DNA from: Firmicutes bacterium AF25-13AC
GTDB taxonomy: Bacteria; Bacillota; Clostridia; Lachnospirales; Lachnospiraceae
Assembly (NCBI GenBank): GCA_003478935.1
Contig: QUFP01000029.1
Location: 1-58,024 of the forward strand
Direction: 5' to 3'
Length of the DNA stretch: 58,024 nucleotides
Shown here: positions 14,831 through 24,782 of the stretch, piece by piece
Layout of the letters: every line of letters begins with the position of its first letter
Numbering within the stretch: the stretch's first letter is position 1
Position numbers and translations under genes: made by a program
Notes under the pieces: model-generated
Seen by the model: only the letters and a program-made list of their open reading frames with translations
Told to the model about the DNA's origin: nothing
Database searches by the model: none

Positions 14831-16993
14831 ATGAAGATTATTAAAAGAAGCGGAGCAGAGGCAATCTTTGACGCAAATAAGATTGCACAGGCCGTGAAAA
14901 AGGCCAATGACAGCGTGGTTGAGGCTGAAAGACTGAGCCATCATCAGATCGCTCATATTGTGGAAAAAGTAGAGAAGCAGTGCCTTGCAGTGAATCGTTC
15001 CTTAAACGTGGAAGAAATACAGGATCTTGTGGAGAATGCCATTATGCGTGAGCAGGCCTTCTCTGTAGCGCGAAATTATGTAAGGTATCGTTATGAGCGC
15101 GAGTTAGCCAGAACACACAATACAACTGATGAACGTATCAAGAGTATTCTTGAGTGCAACAACGAAGAGGTAAAGCAGGAAAACTCAAATAAGAATCCGA
15201 CTGTAAACAGTGTACAAAGGGACTACATTGCAGGTGAGGTAAATAAGGATTTTACAAGAAGATTTTTGCTGCCAGAGGATATTGTGGAGGCGCATGATGC
15301 TGGAATCATTCATTTCCATGATACAGATTATTATGCACAGCACATGCACAACTGTTGTCTGATTAATCTTGAGGACATGCTGCAAAATGGCACTGTAATC
15401 AGTGAGACTATGCTTGAAAAGCCAAAGAGCTTTTCAACTGCATGTAACATTGCAACACAGGCCATCGCACAGGTAGCCAGCTCACAGTATGGCGGACAGA
15501 GTATTTCACTGGCACATCTTGCACCTTTTGTACAGATCAGCCGTGAGAAATTCCGTCGTATGGTTCGCAAGGAGATGGAAGAAGCAGGAATCCCGGTAAC
15601 AGAGGAGCAGATCAATCTTATCGCAGAAAAGCGTGTAAAGGAAGAGATTAACCGTGGTGTTCAGGTAATTCAGTATCAGGTTATCACGCTTATGACAACA
15701 AATGGACAGGCACCGTTTATTACAGTATTTATGTATATTGATGAGGTACCGGAAGGTCAAACAAGAGAGGATCTTGTAGCGATTATTGAGGAGATGCTTC
15801 ATCAGCGTATCAGAGGTGTCAAGAATGAGAAGGGTGTATGGATTACACCGGCATTCCCTAAGCTGATTTACGTACTCGAAGAGGATAATATTCACGAGGA
15901 CAGCAAGTATTATTATCTGACAAAGCTTGCTGCAGAGTGTTCAGCGAAGAGACTTGTTCCAGATTATATTTCCGAGAAGGTTATGAAGGAACTCAAAGAT
16001 GGAAACTGCTATCCATGTATGGGATGTCGTTCCTTCCTGACTGTATATCATGATGAAAATAATAAGCCAAAGTTTTATGGCCGTTTCAATCAGGGTGTTG
16101 TCACAATCAATCTTGTTGATGTTGCATGTTCATCAGGAAAGGATAAGGAGCGTTTCTGGAAGATCTTTGATGAGCGTCTTGAACTGTGTCACCGTGCATT
16201 AATGTGCAGACATAATCGTTTAAAGGGAACACCGTCTGATGTTGCACCGATTTTGTGGCAGTATGGTGCACTGGCTCGTTTAAAGAAGGGCGAGACAATC
16301 GATAAGCTGTTGTATAATGGCTATTCTACAATTTCCTTAGGCTATGCCGGTTTGTGCGAGTGTGTTAAGTACATGACAGGAACAAGCCATACTGATCCTC
16401 AGGCAACTCCATTTGCACTTGAGATTATGCAGCATATGAATGATGCATGTGCAAAGTGGAAGGCAGAGCATAACATTGATTTTAGCTTGTATGGAACACC
16501 GCTTGAGTCCACTACATATAAGTTTGCAAAGTGTCTGCAGAAGCGTTTTGGACTGATTCCTGGAATCACAGATAAGAATTACATCACAAACAGCTATCAT
16601 GTTCATGTAACAGAAAAGATCAATGCATTTGATAAGCTGAAGTTCGAGTCACAGTTCCAGAAGCTGTCTCCAGGTGGTGCAATCAGCTATGTTGAGGTTC
16701 CAAACATGCAGAACAATATCGATGCTGTTCTTTCTGTCATGAAATATATTTATGAAAATATCATGTATGCCGAGTTAAATACAAAGAGTGATTATTGTCA
16801 GGTATGCGGCTACAATGGAGAGATACAAATTGTATCAGATGATGACGGAAAGCTTGTATGGGAGTGTCCAAATTGTGGAAACCGCAATCAGGATAAGATG
16901 AATGTCGCAAGACGTACATGCGGCTACATCGGAACTCAGTTCTGGAATCAAGGAAGAACACAAGAGATTAAGGAACGTGTATTGCATCTGTAA
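14831..16993 (+). CDS. nrdD: anaerobic ribonucleoside-triphosphate reductase
   Basis: 720 residues. Makes deoxyribonucleotides from ribonucleoside triphosphates without oxygen, using a glycyl radical. An N-terminal ATP-cone (about 1-95) gives allosteric control. The barrel contains the catalytic Cys region (HNCCLINLEDML; CMGCRSFL). The C terminus has a four-Cys zinc site (CQVCG near 655, CPNCG near 680) and the glycyl-radical loop RRTCGYIGTQFW (about 694-705). The activating radical-SAM enzyme NrdG usually lies directly downstream, but here the next gene is ruvA; nrdG must be elsewhere. Confidence 0.95.
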   Translation: MKIIKRSGAEAIFDANKIAQAVKKANDSVVEAERLSHHQIAHIVEKVEKQCLAVNRSLNVEEIQDLVENAIMREQAFSVARNYVRYRYERELARTHNTTDERIKSILECNNEEVKQENSNKNPTVNSVQRDYIAGEVNKDFTRRFLLPEDIVEAHDAGIIHFHDTDYYAQHMHNCCLINLEDMLQNGTVISETMLEKPKSFSTACNIATQAIAQVASSQYGGQSISLAHLAPFVQISREKFRRMVRKEMEEAGIPVTEEQINLIAEKRVKEEINRGVQVIQYQVITLMTTNGQAPFITVFMYIDEVPEGQTREDLVAIIEEMLHQRIRGVKNEKGVWITPAFPKLIYVLEEDNIHEDSKYYYLTKLAAECSAKRLVPDYISEKVMKELKDGNCYPCMGCRSFLTVYHDENNKPKFYGRFNQGVVTINLVDVACSSGKDKERFWKIFDERLELCHRALMCRHNRLKGTPSDVAPILWQYGALARLKKGETIDKLLYNGYSTISLGYAGLCECVKYMTGTSHTDPQATPFALEIMQHMNDACAKWKAEHNIDFSLYGTPLESTTYKFAKCLQKRFGLIPGITDKNYITNSYHVHVTEKINAFDKLKFESQFQKLSPGGAISYVEVPNMQNNIDAVLSVMKYIYENIMYAELNTKSDYCQVCGYNGEIQIVSDDDGKLVWECPNCGNRNQDKMNVARRTCGYIGTQFWNQGRTQEIKERVLHL

Positions 16994-17044
16994 GCTGCAC
17001 ATCTGTAAACATATGCGAATCTGTAAATTAATATAGTGTAAGAG

Positions 17045-17084
17045 AGACGTGTTGGGATTTTTATCTCATACACGTCTTTTCTTT
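17045..17084 (+). terminator. intrinsic terminator after nrdD
   Basis: AGACGTGT (17045-17052) pairs with ACACGTCT (17070-17077), followed by a T-rich tract. Confidence 0.75.
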
Positions 17085-17165
17085 CATCTTGCCAAGCGCC
17101 TTTTTCCATGTTATACTAAAGCGAACATGCCTTTTTGTTTTGAGGGTGTATTAAAGGAGAATGAA

Positions 17166-17774
17166 ATGATTTCCTATATTTCAGGAGTATATGCCGGACA
17201 CAGCACAGATGCCGTGGTAATTGAGTGCGGCGGAATTGGTTTTTGTATCCGGGTACCGGAGACTGTTTTGAATCGCCTTCCGGCAAAGAATAGCGAATTT
17301 AAACTGTATACATATCTTCATGTGAAGGAAGATGCTATGCAGCTATATGGTTTTATAAGTAAAGAGGAACAGGAAATGTTTGAGCTGCTGATTGGTGTCA
17401 GCGGTATTGGCCCGAAGGGAGCACTTGGCATTTTGTCAGCATTGTCAATGGACACACTTCGTTTTGCAATTTATGCACAGGATGCAAAGACGATTGCAAA
17501 GGCACCTGGCATTGGAATTAAGACAGCTCAGAAAATGATTCTTGAGTTAAAGGATAAAATTTCGCTTGCAGATACTCTTGGAGAGCAGTCTGCTATGGTT
17601 TCAGCTGGTGCTGTGGATTCGAAAACTAATGCAAATCGTGCTGAGGCAATTGAGGCATTGACAGCACTTGGCTTTAGTGCATCTGAGGCAGTCAAAGCAG
17701 TCTCTGGAGTTAAGGATATTGAGACACTAAGTACAGAAGCAATCATTAAGGCTGCGTTAAAGAAAACATTGTAA
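17166..17774 (+). CDS. ruvA: Holliday junction branch migration protein RuvA
   Basis: 202 residues from ATG 17166, which follows AAAGGAG; the frame is open further upstream but that stretch runs through the nrdD terminator. Tetrameric junction-binding subunit that loads RuvB. OB-fold N terminus (MISYISGVYAG, IECGGIGFCI), two helix-hairpin-helix motifs (GVSGIGPKGALGIL and APGIGIKTAQKMIL), then a flexible linker and a C-terminal domain III (EAIEALTALGFSASEAVKAV) that contacts RuvB. First gene of a ruvA-ruvB-zapA run. Confidence 0.95.
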   Translation: MISYISGVYAGHSTDAVVIECGGIGFCIRVPETVLNRLPAKNSEFKLYTYLHVKEDAMQLYGFISKEEQEMFELLIGVSGIGPKGALGILSALSMDTLRFAIYAQDAKTIAKAPGIGIKTAQKMILELKDKISLADTLGEQSAMVSAGAVDSKTNANRAEAIEALTALGFSASEAVKAVSGVKDIETLSTEAIIKAALKKTL

Positions 17775-17857
17775 AAACCGCGGTGTCAGAAATTGTGTCT
17801 GCAGTGTCTGCTGTATATCTGGCCGAATAACTGCGAAGAAAAGAACAGAGGAACAAC

Positions 17858-18859
17858 ATGGAAAGAAGAATTATCACGACCCAGCTTGAAGAAAATGAAA
17901 ACGTGCTGGAAAACCATCTCAGGCCGCAGTATCTGTCAGAGTATATCGGACAGGAAAAAGCCAAGGAGATTTTGAAAGTATATATAGAGGCAGCGAAGAA
18001 GAGAAAAGAAGCACTAGATCATGTGCTTTTATATGGTCCTCCGGGACTGGGAAAGACGACACTTGCCGGAATTATTGCAAATGAGATGGGCAGCAATATT
18101 AAAATTACGTCAGGCCCAGCCATTGAAAAGCCAGGCGATATGGCAGCTATTTTAAATAGTTTATCTGAAAATGACGTGCTTTTTGTCGATGAAATTCATC
18201 GCCTGAGCCGTCAGGTCGAGGAAGTTTTATATCCGGCAATGGAGGATTTTGAGATTGATATAATGATCGGAAAGGGCGCGACAGCGCGTTCTATCCGTTT
18301 GGATCTGCCTAAATTTACATTAGTGGGTGCAACAACAAGAGTTGGTCTTTTAACAGCACCTCTTCGTGACAGATTTGGTGTTGTGCATAAGCTTGATTTT
18401 TATACGACAAATGAGCTTGTGCAAGTGCTTGAGCGTTCTGCTAATGTACTAAATGTTACGCTTGAGAAAGAAGGTGCGTTAGAGCTTGCCCGCCGCTCAA
18501 GAGGAACACCGCGTCTTGCAAACCGTCTGTTAAAGCGTGTGCGTGATTTTGCGCAGGTGCGTTATGACAGTGTTATCACAAAAGAAGTTGCAGAGTATGC
18601 ACTTGATCTTCTTGAGGTAGATCGCCTTGGACTTGACAAGGGAGACCGCGCAATTTTAGAGACAATTGCAGATAAGTTTGGCGGCGGTCCGGTGGGATTA
18701 GATACAATCGCAGCTGCATTAGGCGAAGATTCAGGCACGATTGAGGATGTTTATGAGCCATATTTGATTCAAAACGGACTGATCGAGCGTACACCAAGAG
18801 GAAGAGCAATCACACGTTTAGCTTATGAGCACCTTCACAGACCGGTGCCTAAAGTATGA
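17858..18859 (+). CDS. ruvB: Holliday junction branch migration helicase RuvB
   Basis: 333 residues, standard length. Hexameric AAA+ motor that pulls DNA through the RuvA-bound junction during recombinational repair. Walker [10 protein letters not shown] (about 60-68), Walker [10 protein letters not shown], sensor 1 VGATTRVG, arginine finger region APLRDRFG, and the C-terminal winged helix ([21 protein letters not shown] is split here as [12 protein letters not shown]). It follows ruvA by about 80 nt, with no terminator between them. Confidence 0.96.
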   Translation: MERRIITTQLEENENVLENHLRPQYLSEYIGQEKAKEILKVYIEAAKKRKEALDHVLLYGPPGLGKTTLAGIIANEMGSNIKITSGPAIEKPGDMAAILNSLSENDVLFVDEIHRLSRQVEEVLYPAMEDFEIDIMIGKGATARSIRLDLPKFTLVGATTRVGLLTAPLRDRFGVVHKLDFYTTNELVQVLERSANVLNVTLEKEGALELARRSRGTPRLANRLLKRVRDFAQVRYDSVITKEVAEYALDLLEVDRLGLDKGDRAILETIADKFGGGPVGLDTIAAALGEDSGTIEDVYEPYLIQNGLIERTPRGRAITRLAYEHLHRPVPKV

Positions 18860-18881
18860 GATTTTTGAGGGTTTTAAGAAC

Positions 18882-19367
18882 ATGGAAAGAAATAGTACAG
18901 ATGTTATAATAGAAGATAAGGTGTATAAGATCAGCACCGATCAGGATGCATCCTACGTAAGAGAGCTTGCAGAGTATATTAATGAAAAAATGGAGCTTTT
19001 GCATCGTCAGTCAGCGTACAGCAAGCAGGCAAATGCTTTTCGCCAGATCATTTTGCTTATGAATATGGCAGATGATTACTGTCGCATGAAGCAGCAGGCA
19101 GAGGAAGCAACAAGAAAGTACGAGCAGCAGGAAGCAGAATTTTACAATATGAAGCGCGAGATGGTCAATATGCAGATGACAATAGCAAGCTTAAAAAAGC
19201 AGCTGCAGGAGAAGCCCAAGACACAGGCAGTATGTCCATATCTGCAGTCGTTAGCAAAAGAGGCAGAGGCAAAAAATACACAGACCGCGCAGGCATCACA
19301 AGAGAAAAAACAATATCCGCCGTATGGATCATTCGCAAACAGCGCAGCGGCACACAAGAAAAAATAA
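18882..19367 (+). CDS. zapA: cell division protein ZapA
   Basis: 161 residues from ATG 18882, with GAGGG (18867-18871) upstream; the open frame extends back into ruvB but without a good start. The N-terminal ZapA domain is clear (VIIEDKVYKISTDQDASYVR, then ELAEYINEKM), followed by a coiled coil (about 60-120) and a Gln/Ala-rich tail. ZapA bundles FtsZ filaments at the division ring. Clostridial ZapA is often longer than the 80-110 residues of other groups, as seen here. It ends at a terminator. Confidence 0.88.
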   Translation: MERNSTDVIIEDKVYKISTDQDASYVRELAEYINEKMELLHRQSAYSKQANAFRQIILLMNMADDYCRMKQQAEEATRKYEQQEAEFYNMKREMVNMQMTIASLKKQLQEKPKTQAVCPYLQSLAKEAEAKNTQTAQASQEKKQYPPYGSFANSAAAHKKK

Positions 19368-19375
19368 ACTATAGA

Positions 19376-19405
19376 AAAGCCCGGGCAGTGTGCCGGGGCT
19401 TTGTG
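19376..19405 (+). terminator. intrinsic terminator after zapA
   Basis: AAAGCCCGGGCA and TGCCGGGGCTTT flank a 3-nt loop, with one mismatch in the stem. It closes the ruvAB-zapA unit. Confidence 0.75.
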
Positions 19406-19462
19406 CTTTAAGTCAATAGTTATTAATTAAAGATAATTTACAAGGAAAGGCAGGCATAAAAG

Positions 19463-21682
19463 ATGAAACAAATAGCAGAGCTGCTTGCACCAGCCGGGTC
19501 TGTAGAGACGATGTACGCGGCCTTTGCAGCAGGTGCAGATGCTGTATATATAGGAGGAAGCCGCTTTGGAGCGAGAGCCTATGCAGACAATGCAGAGAGT
19601 GAATCACTTTTAGATGCGATTGATTATGCGCATTTGCATGGAAAAAAATTATATCTTACTGTCAACACGTTATTAAAAGAACAGGAAATGGATGAACTGT
19701 ATGAGTATCTTTTGCCTTTTTATCGCCAGGGACTTGATGCAGTGATTGTGCAGGATTTTGGTGTCTTTCGCCGTGTGCGTGAGTGGTTTCCGGATCTGGC
19801 GATTCATGCCAGCACACAGATGATAATGAGCGGAGAGCTTTCAGCAGAAAAATTAAAAAAACTCGGTGCAACGCGTATAGTAACACCACGTGAGCTTTCA
19901 CTTAATGAGATTCGCAGCATTCATAAAAGCTGTGATCTGGAAATTGAGAGCTTTGTGCATGGAGCACTTTGCTATTGCTACTCAGGTCAGTGTCTGTTTT
20001 CAAGTATTGCAGGCGGACGAAGCGGCAACAGAGGACGCTGTGCGCAGCCATGTCGTATGGCGTATAGTGTTGAACAAAATGGAAAAGTGATTTTGCCGCA
20101 GCAAAAGGGCTATATTTTAAGTCCAAAGGATCTATGTACAATAGAAATTTTACCCAAACTTATAGAGGCAGGAGTGTATTCCCTTAAAATTGAAGGAAGA
20201 ATGAAAAAGCCAGAGTACACAGCAGGTGTAGTCAGCATTTATCGCAAGTATCTTGATCGTTATCTGGCAAATCCCAAAGCACCATATCGTGTGTCTGAGG
20301 CAGACAAGAAGCATTTGCTTGGTCTGTTTAACAGAAAAGGATTTACAGATGGCTATTATACAAGACATAACGGCACTTCCATGATAACATATACGGCACC
20401 TGATTTTCGTGCAGGAGAGGATGTATTCCTTGAAAAGATCCGTACCGACTATATTGGAACAAAATTGAAAGAAAATATAAAAGGAACGGTAAAGATTTAT
20501 CAGGGAAAACCTGCTATACTATCTGTGACTGCGGCTGCAGCGTGTGAAGATGGTCATGCAGGCGAGATGAAGGAAAAAGAGGTTACTGTCAGTGCAGGCA
20601 TGGTGCAGGAAGCAAAAAGCCGTCCGCTCACAAAGGAAGCTATTCAAAAGCAAATGGAAAAGCTTGGCGATACTGATTTTTCATGGGAGGCTCTTACGAT
20701 TGAGACAGATGAAGCATCATTTTGCCCAGTTGGTGTGCTAAACGAGCTTCGAAGAGCAGGAGTACAGTCAATCAAAGATGAGCTTCTTAAAGTATGGCAC
20801 AGAGAATCTGTCATATCAGGAGAGACTTTCAAAGAGAAAGCAAAGAAGACAGTGACAGATGAGCAAGGTTTGGCATTGATTTGGCATGCATCGGCTGAGA
20901 CAAAAGAGCAATTTGAAGTGCTTTTATCGCAGGATTGGATTAGTCAGGTGACAATTGACAGTCATATATGTGAGCCAGATCAATATGAGAAATTCGTGCA
21001 AAAAGCACGCCAGGCAGGAAAAATGTGTTTCTTATATTTGCCAAAGGTCTTTCGTCAGGAGAATGAGCTATGGTATTTAGAGCATAAAGAAATCATTAGT
21101 GCTGCAGGCTTTGATGGCATTTTGGCCTCTACGCCGGAGGCGTGGCTATTTGCGCAGAAGTATCTGCTGCCAGGAAGGGTATCAGCTGATCATAGTCTGT
21201 ATAGCTGGAATACACAGGCTGCGAAGGAGCTTTCTTCATGGGGAAATCAATACAGGACGCTTTCTGTTGAGCTAAATAGAAAAGAGTTGGAAGCATCGGC
21301 AGATTTGACAAGCGAACTTATTGTGTATGGCAGGCTTCCAATGATGGTGTCTGCACAATGTATTTGTAAAAATACGATTGGATGTAAAAAACAGCCAGTA
21401 GAACTGACACTTGTAGACCGAATGAGAAACCGTTTTCCTGTTAAAAATAATTGCAGGGAATGTTATAACGTGATTTATAACAGTCTGCCGCTGTCTCTGG
21501 CCGATCAGTGGTCGTCTGTGCGCACACTTTCGCTTCGCAGTGTAAGATTAAGTTTTACTACAGAAACACAAACGCAGATGGAAGAGGTATTAGCTGTATA
21601 CAAAGAGCTTGCTAAGACAGGAAAGACGTCGGCAAAACTTGAAAATACAACACGCGGTCATTATAAAAGAGGAGCTGAGTAA
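19463..21682 (+). CDS. U32 family peptidase/RlhA-like protein with DUF3656 domain
   Basis: 739 residues. N-terminal U32 barrel (LLAPAGSVETMYAAFAAGAD, YIGGSRFGARAYADN), the family signature FVHGALCYCYSGQCLFSS followed by GGRSGNRGRCAQPCR (about 170-200), whose cysteines are expected to bind an iron-sulfur cluster. A DUF3656-type middle and a Cys-containing C-terminal part (CICKNTIGCK; NCRECYNVIYNS) follow. Relatives are either annotated as collagenase-like peptidases or, in E. coli, act in 23S rRNA hydroxylation (RlhA); which applies here is undecided. The SEDS gene follows 42 nt later. Confidence 0.85.
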   Translation: MKQIAELLAPAGSVETMYAAFAAGADAVYIGGSRFGARAYADNAESESLLDAIDYAHLHGKKLYLTVNTLLKEQEMDELYEYLLPFYRQGLDAVIVQDFGVFRRVREWFPDLAIHASTQMIMSGELSAEKLKKLGATRIVTPRELSLNEIRSIHKSCDLEIESFVHGALCYCYSGQCLFSSIAGGRSGNRGRCAQPCRMAYSVEQNGKVILPQQKGYILSPKDLCTIEILPKLIEAGVYSLKIEGRMKKPEYTAGVVSIYRKYLDRYLANPKAPYRVSEADKKHLLGLFNRKGFTDGYYTRHNGTSMITYTAPDFRAGEDVFLEKIRTDYIGTKLKENIKGTVKIYQGKPAILSVTAAAACEDGHAGEMKEKEVTVSAGMVQEAKSRPLTKEAIQKQMEKLGDTDFSWEALTIETDEASFCPVGVLNELRRAGVQSIKDELLKVWHRESVISGETFKEKAKKTVTDEQGLALIWHASAETKEQFEVLLSQDWISQVTIDSHICEPDQYEKFVQKARQAGKMCFLYLPKVFRQENELWYLEHKEIISAAGFDGILASTPEAWLFAQKYLLPGRVSADHSLYSWNTQAAKELSSWGNQYRTLSVELNRKELEASADLTSELIVYGRLPMMVSAQCICKNTIGCKKQPVELTLVDRMRNRFPVKNNCRECYNVIYNSLPLSLADQWSSVRTLSLRSVRLSFTTETQTQMEEVLAVYKELAKTGKTSAKLENTTRGHYKRGAE

Positions 21683-21724
21683 AAGAGGGTCAGCAGTATA
21701 CTAGACAACGAAAGGGAAGAATAG

Positions 21725-23065
21725 ATGACAACATTATTAACGAGTGTATGTAAATATTCGATGATCATTGTGATGATCTTATATACGGTGCTGGCATTTT
21801 GGTCACTTCGATATAAGAGTGTTGAAAATATGAGAGGGTGTTATTGGGGAATGAACCTTTTGACTTTTTCATTTTTGACACTAGGTTTTGCTGTGATCGC
21901 AGTGAAAGAGAGAAACATACTGATAGTGGGCTACTATGCAGCTATTATGCTTTATTTTATGGTGTATCTACTTGTATACCGCCATATGTACAAAAAAGCA
22001 AATTTAGCGCTACTAAGCCATATGCTTATGTTTTTGTCAATTGGTTTTATACTGCTTACAAGGCTAAATCCAAAACAGTCAATAAAGCAGTATATTATAG
22101 TAGTAGGTTCCTCTGTGCTTACACTAATAGTTCCCAAAATGTTTGCAAAACTGAAGGCTGCACGTAACTGGGCAATTGTGATGGGCATCATCGGTATTTT
22201 GATGCTTGGCATAGTGCTTGTGCTTGGTAAAATTACAAGAGGTGCAAATCTTTACATCAATCTGGGATTTTTCAGCTTTCAGCCGTCTGAGTTTGTAAAG
22301 ATAAGCTTTGTATTGCTGATTGCGGTACTGCTTCGTGAGCGCACAGATATAAAGCGTGTACTCTTGTCAGCAGTAATCGCAGCAGTTCACGGAATAATTC
22401 TTGTTGCTTCAAGAGACCTTGGTGCTGCACTCATTTTCTTTGTTTCTTACTTGATGATGTTATATGTGGCAACGAAACAGAAAGCTTATCTTTTTATTGG
22501 ATTGATTGCCGGCTTTTTTGCCTGCATCGCAGCGTATTATCTGTTTGCCCATGTGCGTGTGCGTGTTCAGACATGGCTTCATCCATTTGCTGATTTTTAC
22601 GGAAAAGGAAATCAGATTGGAAATTCCTTGTTTGGAATTGGAACAGGCGGATGGTTCGGACAGGGACTTTACAAAGGACAGCCATCTAAAACACCAGAGG
22701 TTATCATGGACTGTATCTTTACAGCAGTCTGCGAGGAGCTTGGCGGTATCATTGGCATTTGTCTGATTTTAATTTGTATTGCATGTCTGTTAATGTTTAT
22801 TGCAGTCGCAGCAGAGCTATATCTTCCATTTTATAAGCTGATTGGAATTGGTCTTACAGCCATATATGGCACACAGGTCTTTTTGACAATCGGAGGCGGA
22901 ATTAAATTTATTCCGCTTACAGGTGTAACACTTCCACTAGTTAGCTATGGAGGAAGCTCTGTGTTAAGTACATTTATTATTTTTGGAATCATGCAGGAAC
23001 TGTATATCAAACGTCAGAATGAGGTGGAAAGACTTGAGAGAATCAAAGAAAGAGTCCATTATTAA
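21725..23065 (+). CDS. SEDS-family peptidoglycan polymerase (FtsW/RodA/SpoVE-like)
   Basis: 446 residues with about ten to twelve membrane helices. SEDS proteins are glycosyltransferases that polymerise lipid II, paired with a class B PBP. Signatures present: FFSFQPSEFVKISFVL, SRDLGAALIFF, GIGTGGWFGQGL, and PLTGVTLPLVSYGGSS near the C terminus. It overlaps the following PBP gene by 32 bp, which suggests translational coupling and a cognate pair. The sequence cannot tell division (FtsW) from elongation (RodA) or sporulation (SpoVE) roles. Confidence 0.9.
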   Translation: MTTLLTSVCKYSMIIVMILYTVLAFWSLRYKSVENMRGCYWGMNLLTFSFLTLGFAVIAVKERNILIVGYYAAIMLYFMVYLLVYRHMYKKANLALLSHMLMFLSIGFILLTRLNPKQSIKQYIIVVGSSVLTLIVPKMFAKLKAARNWAIVMGIIGILMLGIVLVLGKITRGANLYINLGFFSFQPSEFVKISFVLLIAVLLRERTDIKRVLLSAVIAAVHGIILVASRDLGAALIFFVSYLMMLYVATKQKAYLFIGLIAGFFACIAAYYLFAHVRVRVQTWLHPFADFYGKGNQIGNSLFGIGTGGWFGQGLYKGQPSKTPEVIMDCIFTAVCEELGGIIGICLILICIACLLMFIAVAAELYLPFYKLIGIGLTAIYGTQVFLTIGGGIKFIPLTGVTLPLVSYGGSSVLSTFIIFGIMQELYIKRQNEVERLERIKERVHY

Positions 23066-24677
23066 CGAGAAAGAAGCAGCTGTAAAGAAAAACGAAGAAG
23101 TAAAACCAGAAAAAAAGAATGAAGAAACAGCTGCAGAGAAACAGGAGCAAAAGCCAGAAATCAAAAAAGAAAAAATAAAACAAGAAGAAATAAAACAAGA
23201 ACCAAAGGCGCAGAAAAAAGTAAAAAACACCACTAAAAAAGGGGTAAAAAAAGAAAAAAAGCCGACAAGCCGCCAGCATGAAATTAAAGTGGCAGGTACA
23301 ATTTTAGTATCACTGCTTGGTGCAATGCTTTTGTATTTTATTTATTTTGAGGTGAAAGGAAAGGATGATGTTCTTTCAAGTAAATATAATACAAGACAGC
23401 AAAATATGGCACAGCTGATTCGAAAGGGCGATATTGTTACAAGTGATGGTGTTGTAGTGGCGACTACGCAGACAAGAGAGGATGGAACTGAGGTGCGCGC
23501 ATATCCATACACAAATTGGTATGCGCATACAGTAGGTTATTCCGTGCTTGGTGGCTATGGTCTTGAAGATACTCAGAAGTTAAATCTTCTGACAAGTCAT
23601 GTTGATTTTTGGACAAAGTTAAAAAATGAGTTTCTTGGTGTTAAGACACAGGGAGATACGCTTGTGACAACACTTGATTCTGGTTTGCAGGATTTTTGTT
23701 ATAGACAACTTGATGGAAAGACAGGCTCAATTACTGTGGTGGAGCCATCTACTGGAAAGATTTTGGCTATGGTTTCTTCGCCTAATTTTGATCCAAACAC
23801 AGTAGAGGAGCAATGGAGCTGGCTGACATCAGAGGAAAATACAACGCAGAACATGATGAATCATGCAACGCAGGGAACTTATCCTCCGGGATCTACCTTT
23901 AAGCTTATTACATTACTTGAATATATTCGTGAAAATCCAGATACATGGCAGGATTTTCACTATACTTGCACCGGAACATATACAAACGGTGATTACGTCG
24001 TAAACTGTCATGATGGTGTTGCGCATGGAGAACTGGATATTTATGGAATTTTAGGTATGTCGTGCAATGGCGCGTTTGATACGATAGCACAGACACTTAA
24101 TTCAACAAAATGGCAGAAGCTTGCAGAGGATTTTGGATACAATCAAAGTGACAGAAGTCAGGTGGATTTCCCATACAAAAAGAGCCATTTTGATATTGTA
24201 TCAGATGATGGTGTGTGGTCAAGAATGCAGCTTGCCATTGGACAGGGAACAACAACTGTAACACCATTATTAAATCTTATGATGTATGCAGCTATCGCAA
24301 ATGATGGTGTCATGATGACGCCTTATCTGGTAGATCACTATCTGGATGCAGACGGAAATGTCGTAGAACAGACAAAGCCAAAGGCGCTGCGCAGTGTGTG
24401 CACAAAGGCAGAAGCAGAGCTGATGGATGAATTTCTAACATATGTTATTACAAATGGAACGGCAGCAGCCGGAGGCAGCCAATATGCGAGAGTATCTGGA
24501 AAAACAGGATCAGCGCAGTATGATTCTACAAAAAATTATCATGCATGGTTCTGCGGTTATGGAACTAATGATGTAAGTGAAATCGCAGTATGTGTCATGA
24601 TTGAAAAGGGCGGTGCCGGAGGAATTGTTGCAGCACCAGTTGCGGGACAAATTTTTGATTATTATTTCAGTAGATAA
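23034..24677 (+). CDS. class B penicillin-binding protein (transpeptidase)
   Basis: 547 residues from TTG 23034, chosen because GAGGTGG (23021-23027) lies six bases upstream inside the SEDS gene. The first 75 residues are strikingly rich in Lys and Glu and cytoplasmic. A single membrane helix follows (VAGTILVSLLGAMLLYFIYF, about 85-104). Transpeptidase motifs: active-site SxxK in YPPGSTFKLI (about 285), SxN in MSCNGAFD (about 345) and KTG in SGKTGSAQY (about 490). The N-terminal non-catalytic part is short compared with FtsI/PBP2. It cross-links peptidoglycan made by the SEDS partner. Confidence 0.88.
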   Translation: MRESKKESIINEKEAAVKKNEEVKPEKKNEETAAEKQEQKPEIKKEKIKQEEIKQEPKAQKKVKNTTKKGVKKEKKPTSRQHEIKVAGTILVSLLGAMLLYFIYFEVKGKDDVLSSKYNTRQQNMAQLIRKGDIVTSDGVVVATTQTREDGTEVRAYPYTNWYAHTVGYSVLGGYGLEDTQKLNLLTSHVDFWTKLKNEFLGVKTQGDTLVTTLDSGLQDFCYRQLDGKTGSITVVEPSTGKILAMVSSPNFDPNTVEEQWSWLTSEENTTQNMMNHATQGTYPPGSTFKLITLLEYIRENPDTWQDFHYTCTGTYTNGDYVVNCHDGVAHGELDIYGILGMSCNGAFDTIAQTLNSTKWQKLAEDFGYNQSDRSQVDFPYKKSHFDIVSDDGVWSRMQLAIGQGTTTVTPLLNLMMYAAIANDGVMMTPYLVDHYLDADGNVVEQTKPKALRSVCTKAEAELMDEFLTYVITNGTAAAGGSQYARVSGKTGSAQYDSTKNYHAWFCGYGTNDVSEIAVCVMIEKGGAGGIVAAPVAGQIFDYYFSR

Positions 24678-24782
24678 AAAAAACCTTGAAACTGTATGCG
24701 TTTTCAAGTATACTTATTTTATATGATGCCGGGGCGTGAGATTTGCCCTGGCCAAAACACACCATAGTCAGGAGGAATTGCA

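Noticed and set aside
17049..17165. N-terminal extension of RuvA
   Set aside because: The extension runs through the nrdD terminator and lacks a ribosome binding site; RuvA proteins begin at the chosen Met.
23043..23279. Phe-rich open frame on the minus strand opposite the PBP tail
   Set aside because: It is the complement of Lys/Glu codons (AAA/GAA give TTT/TTC) and has no independent signals.
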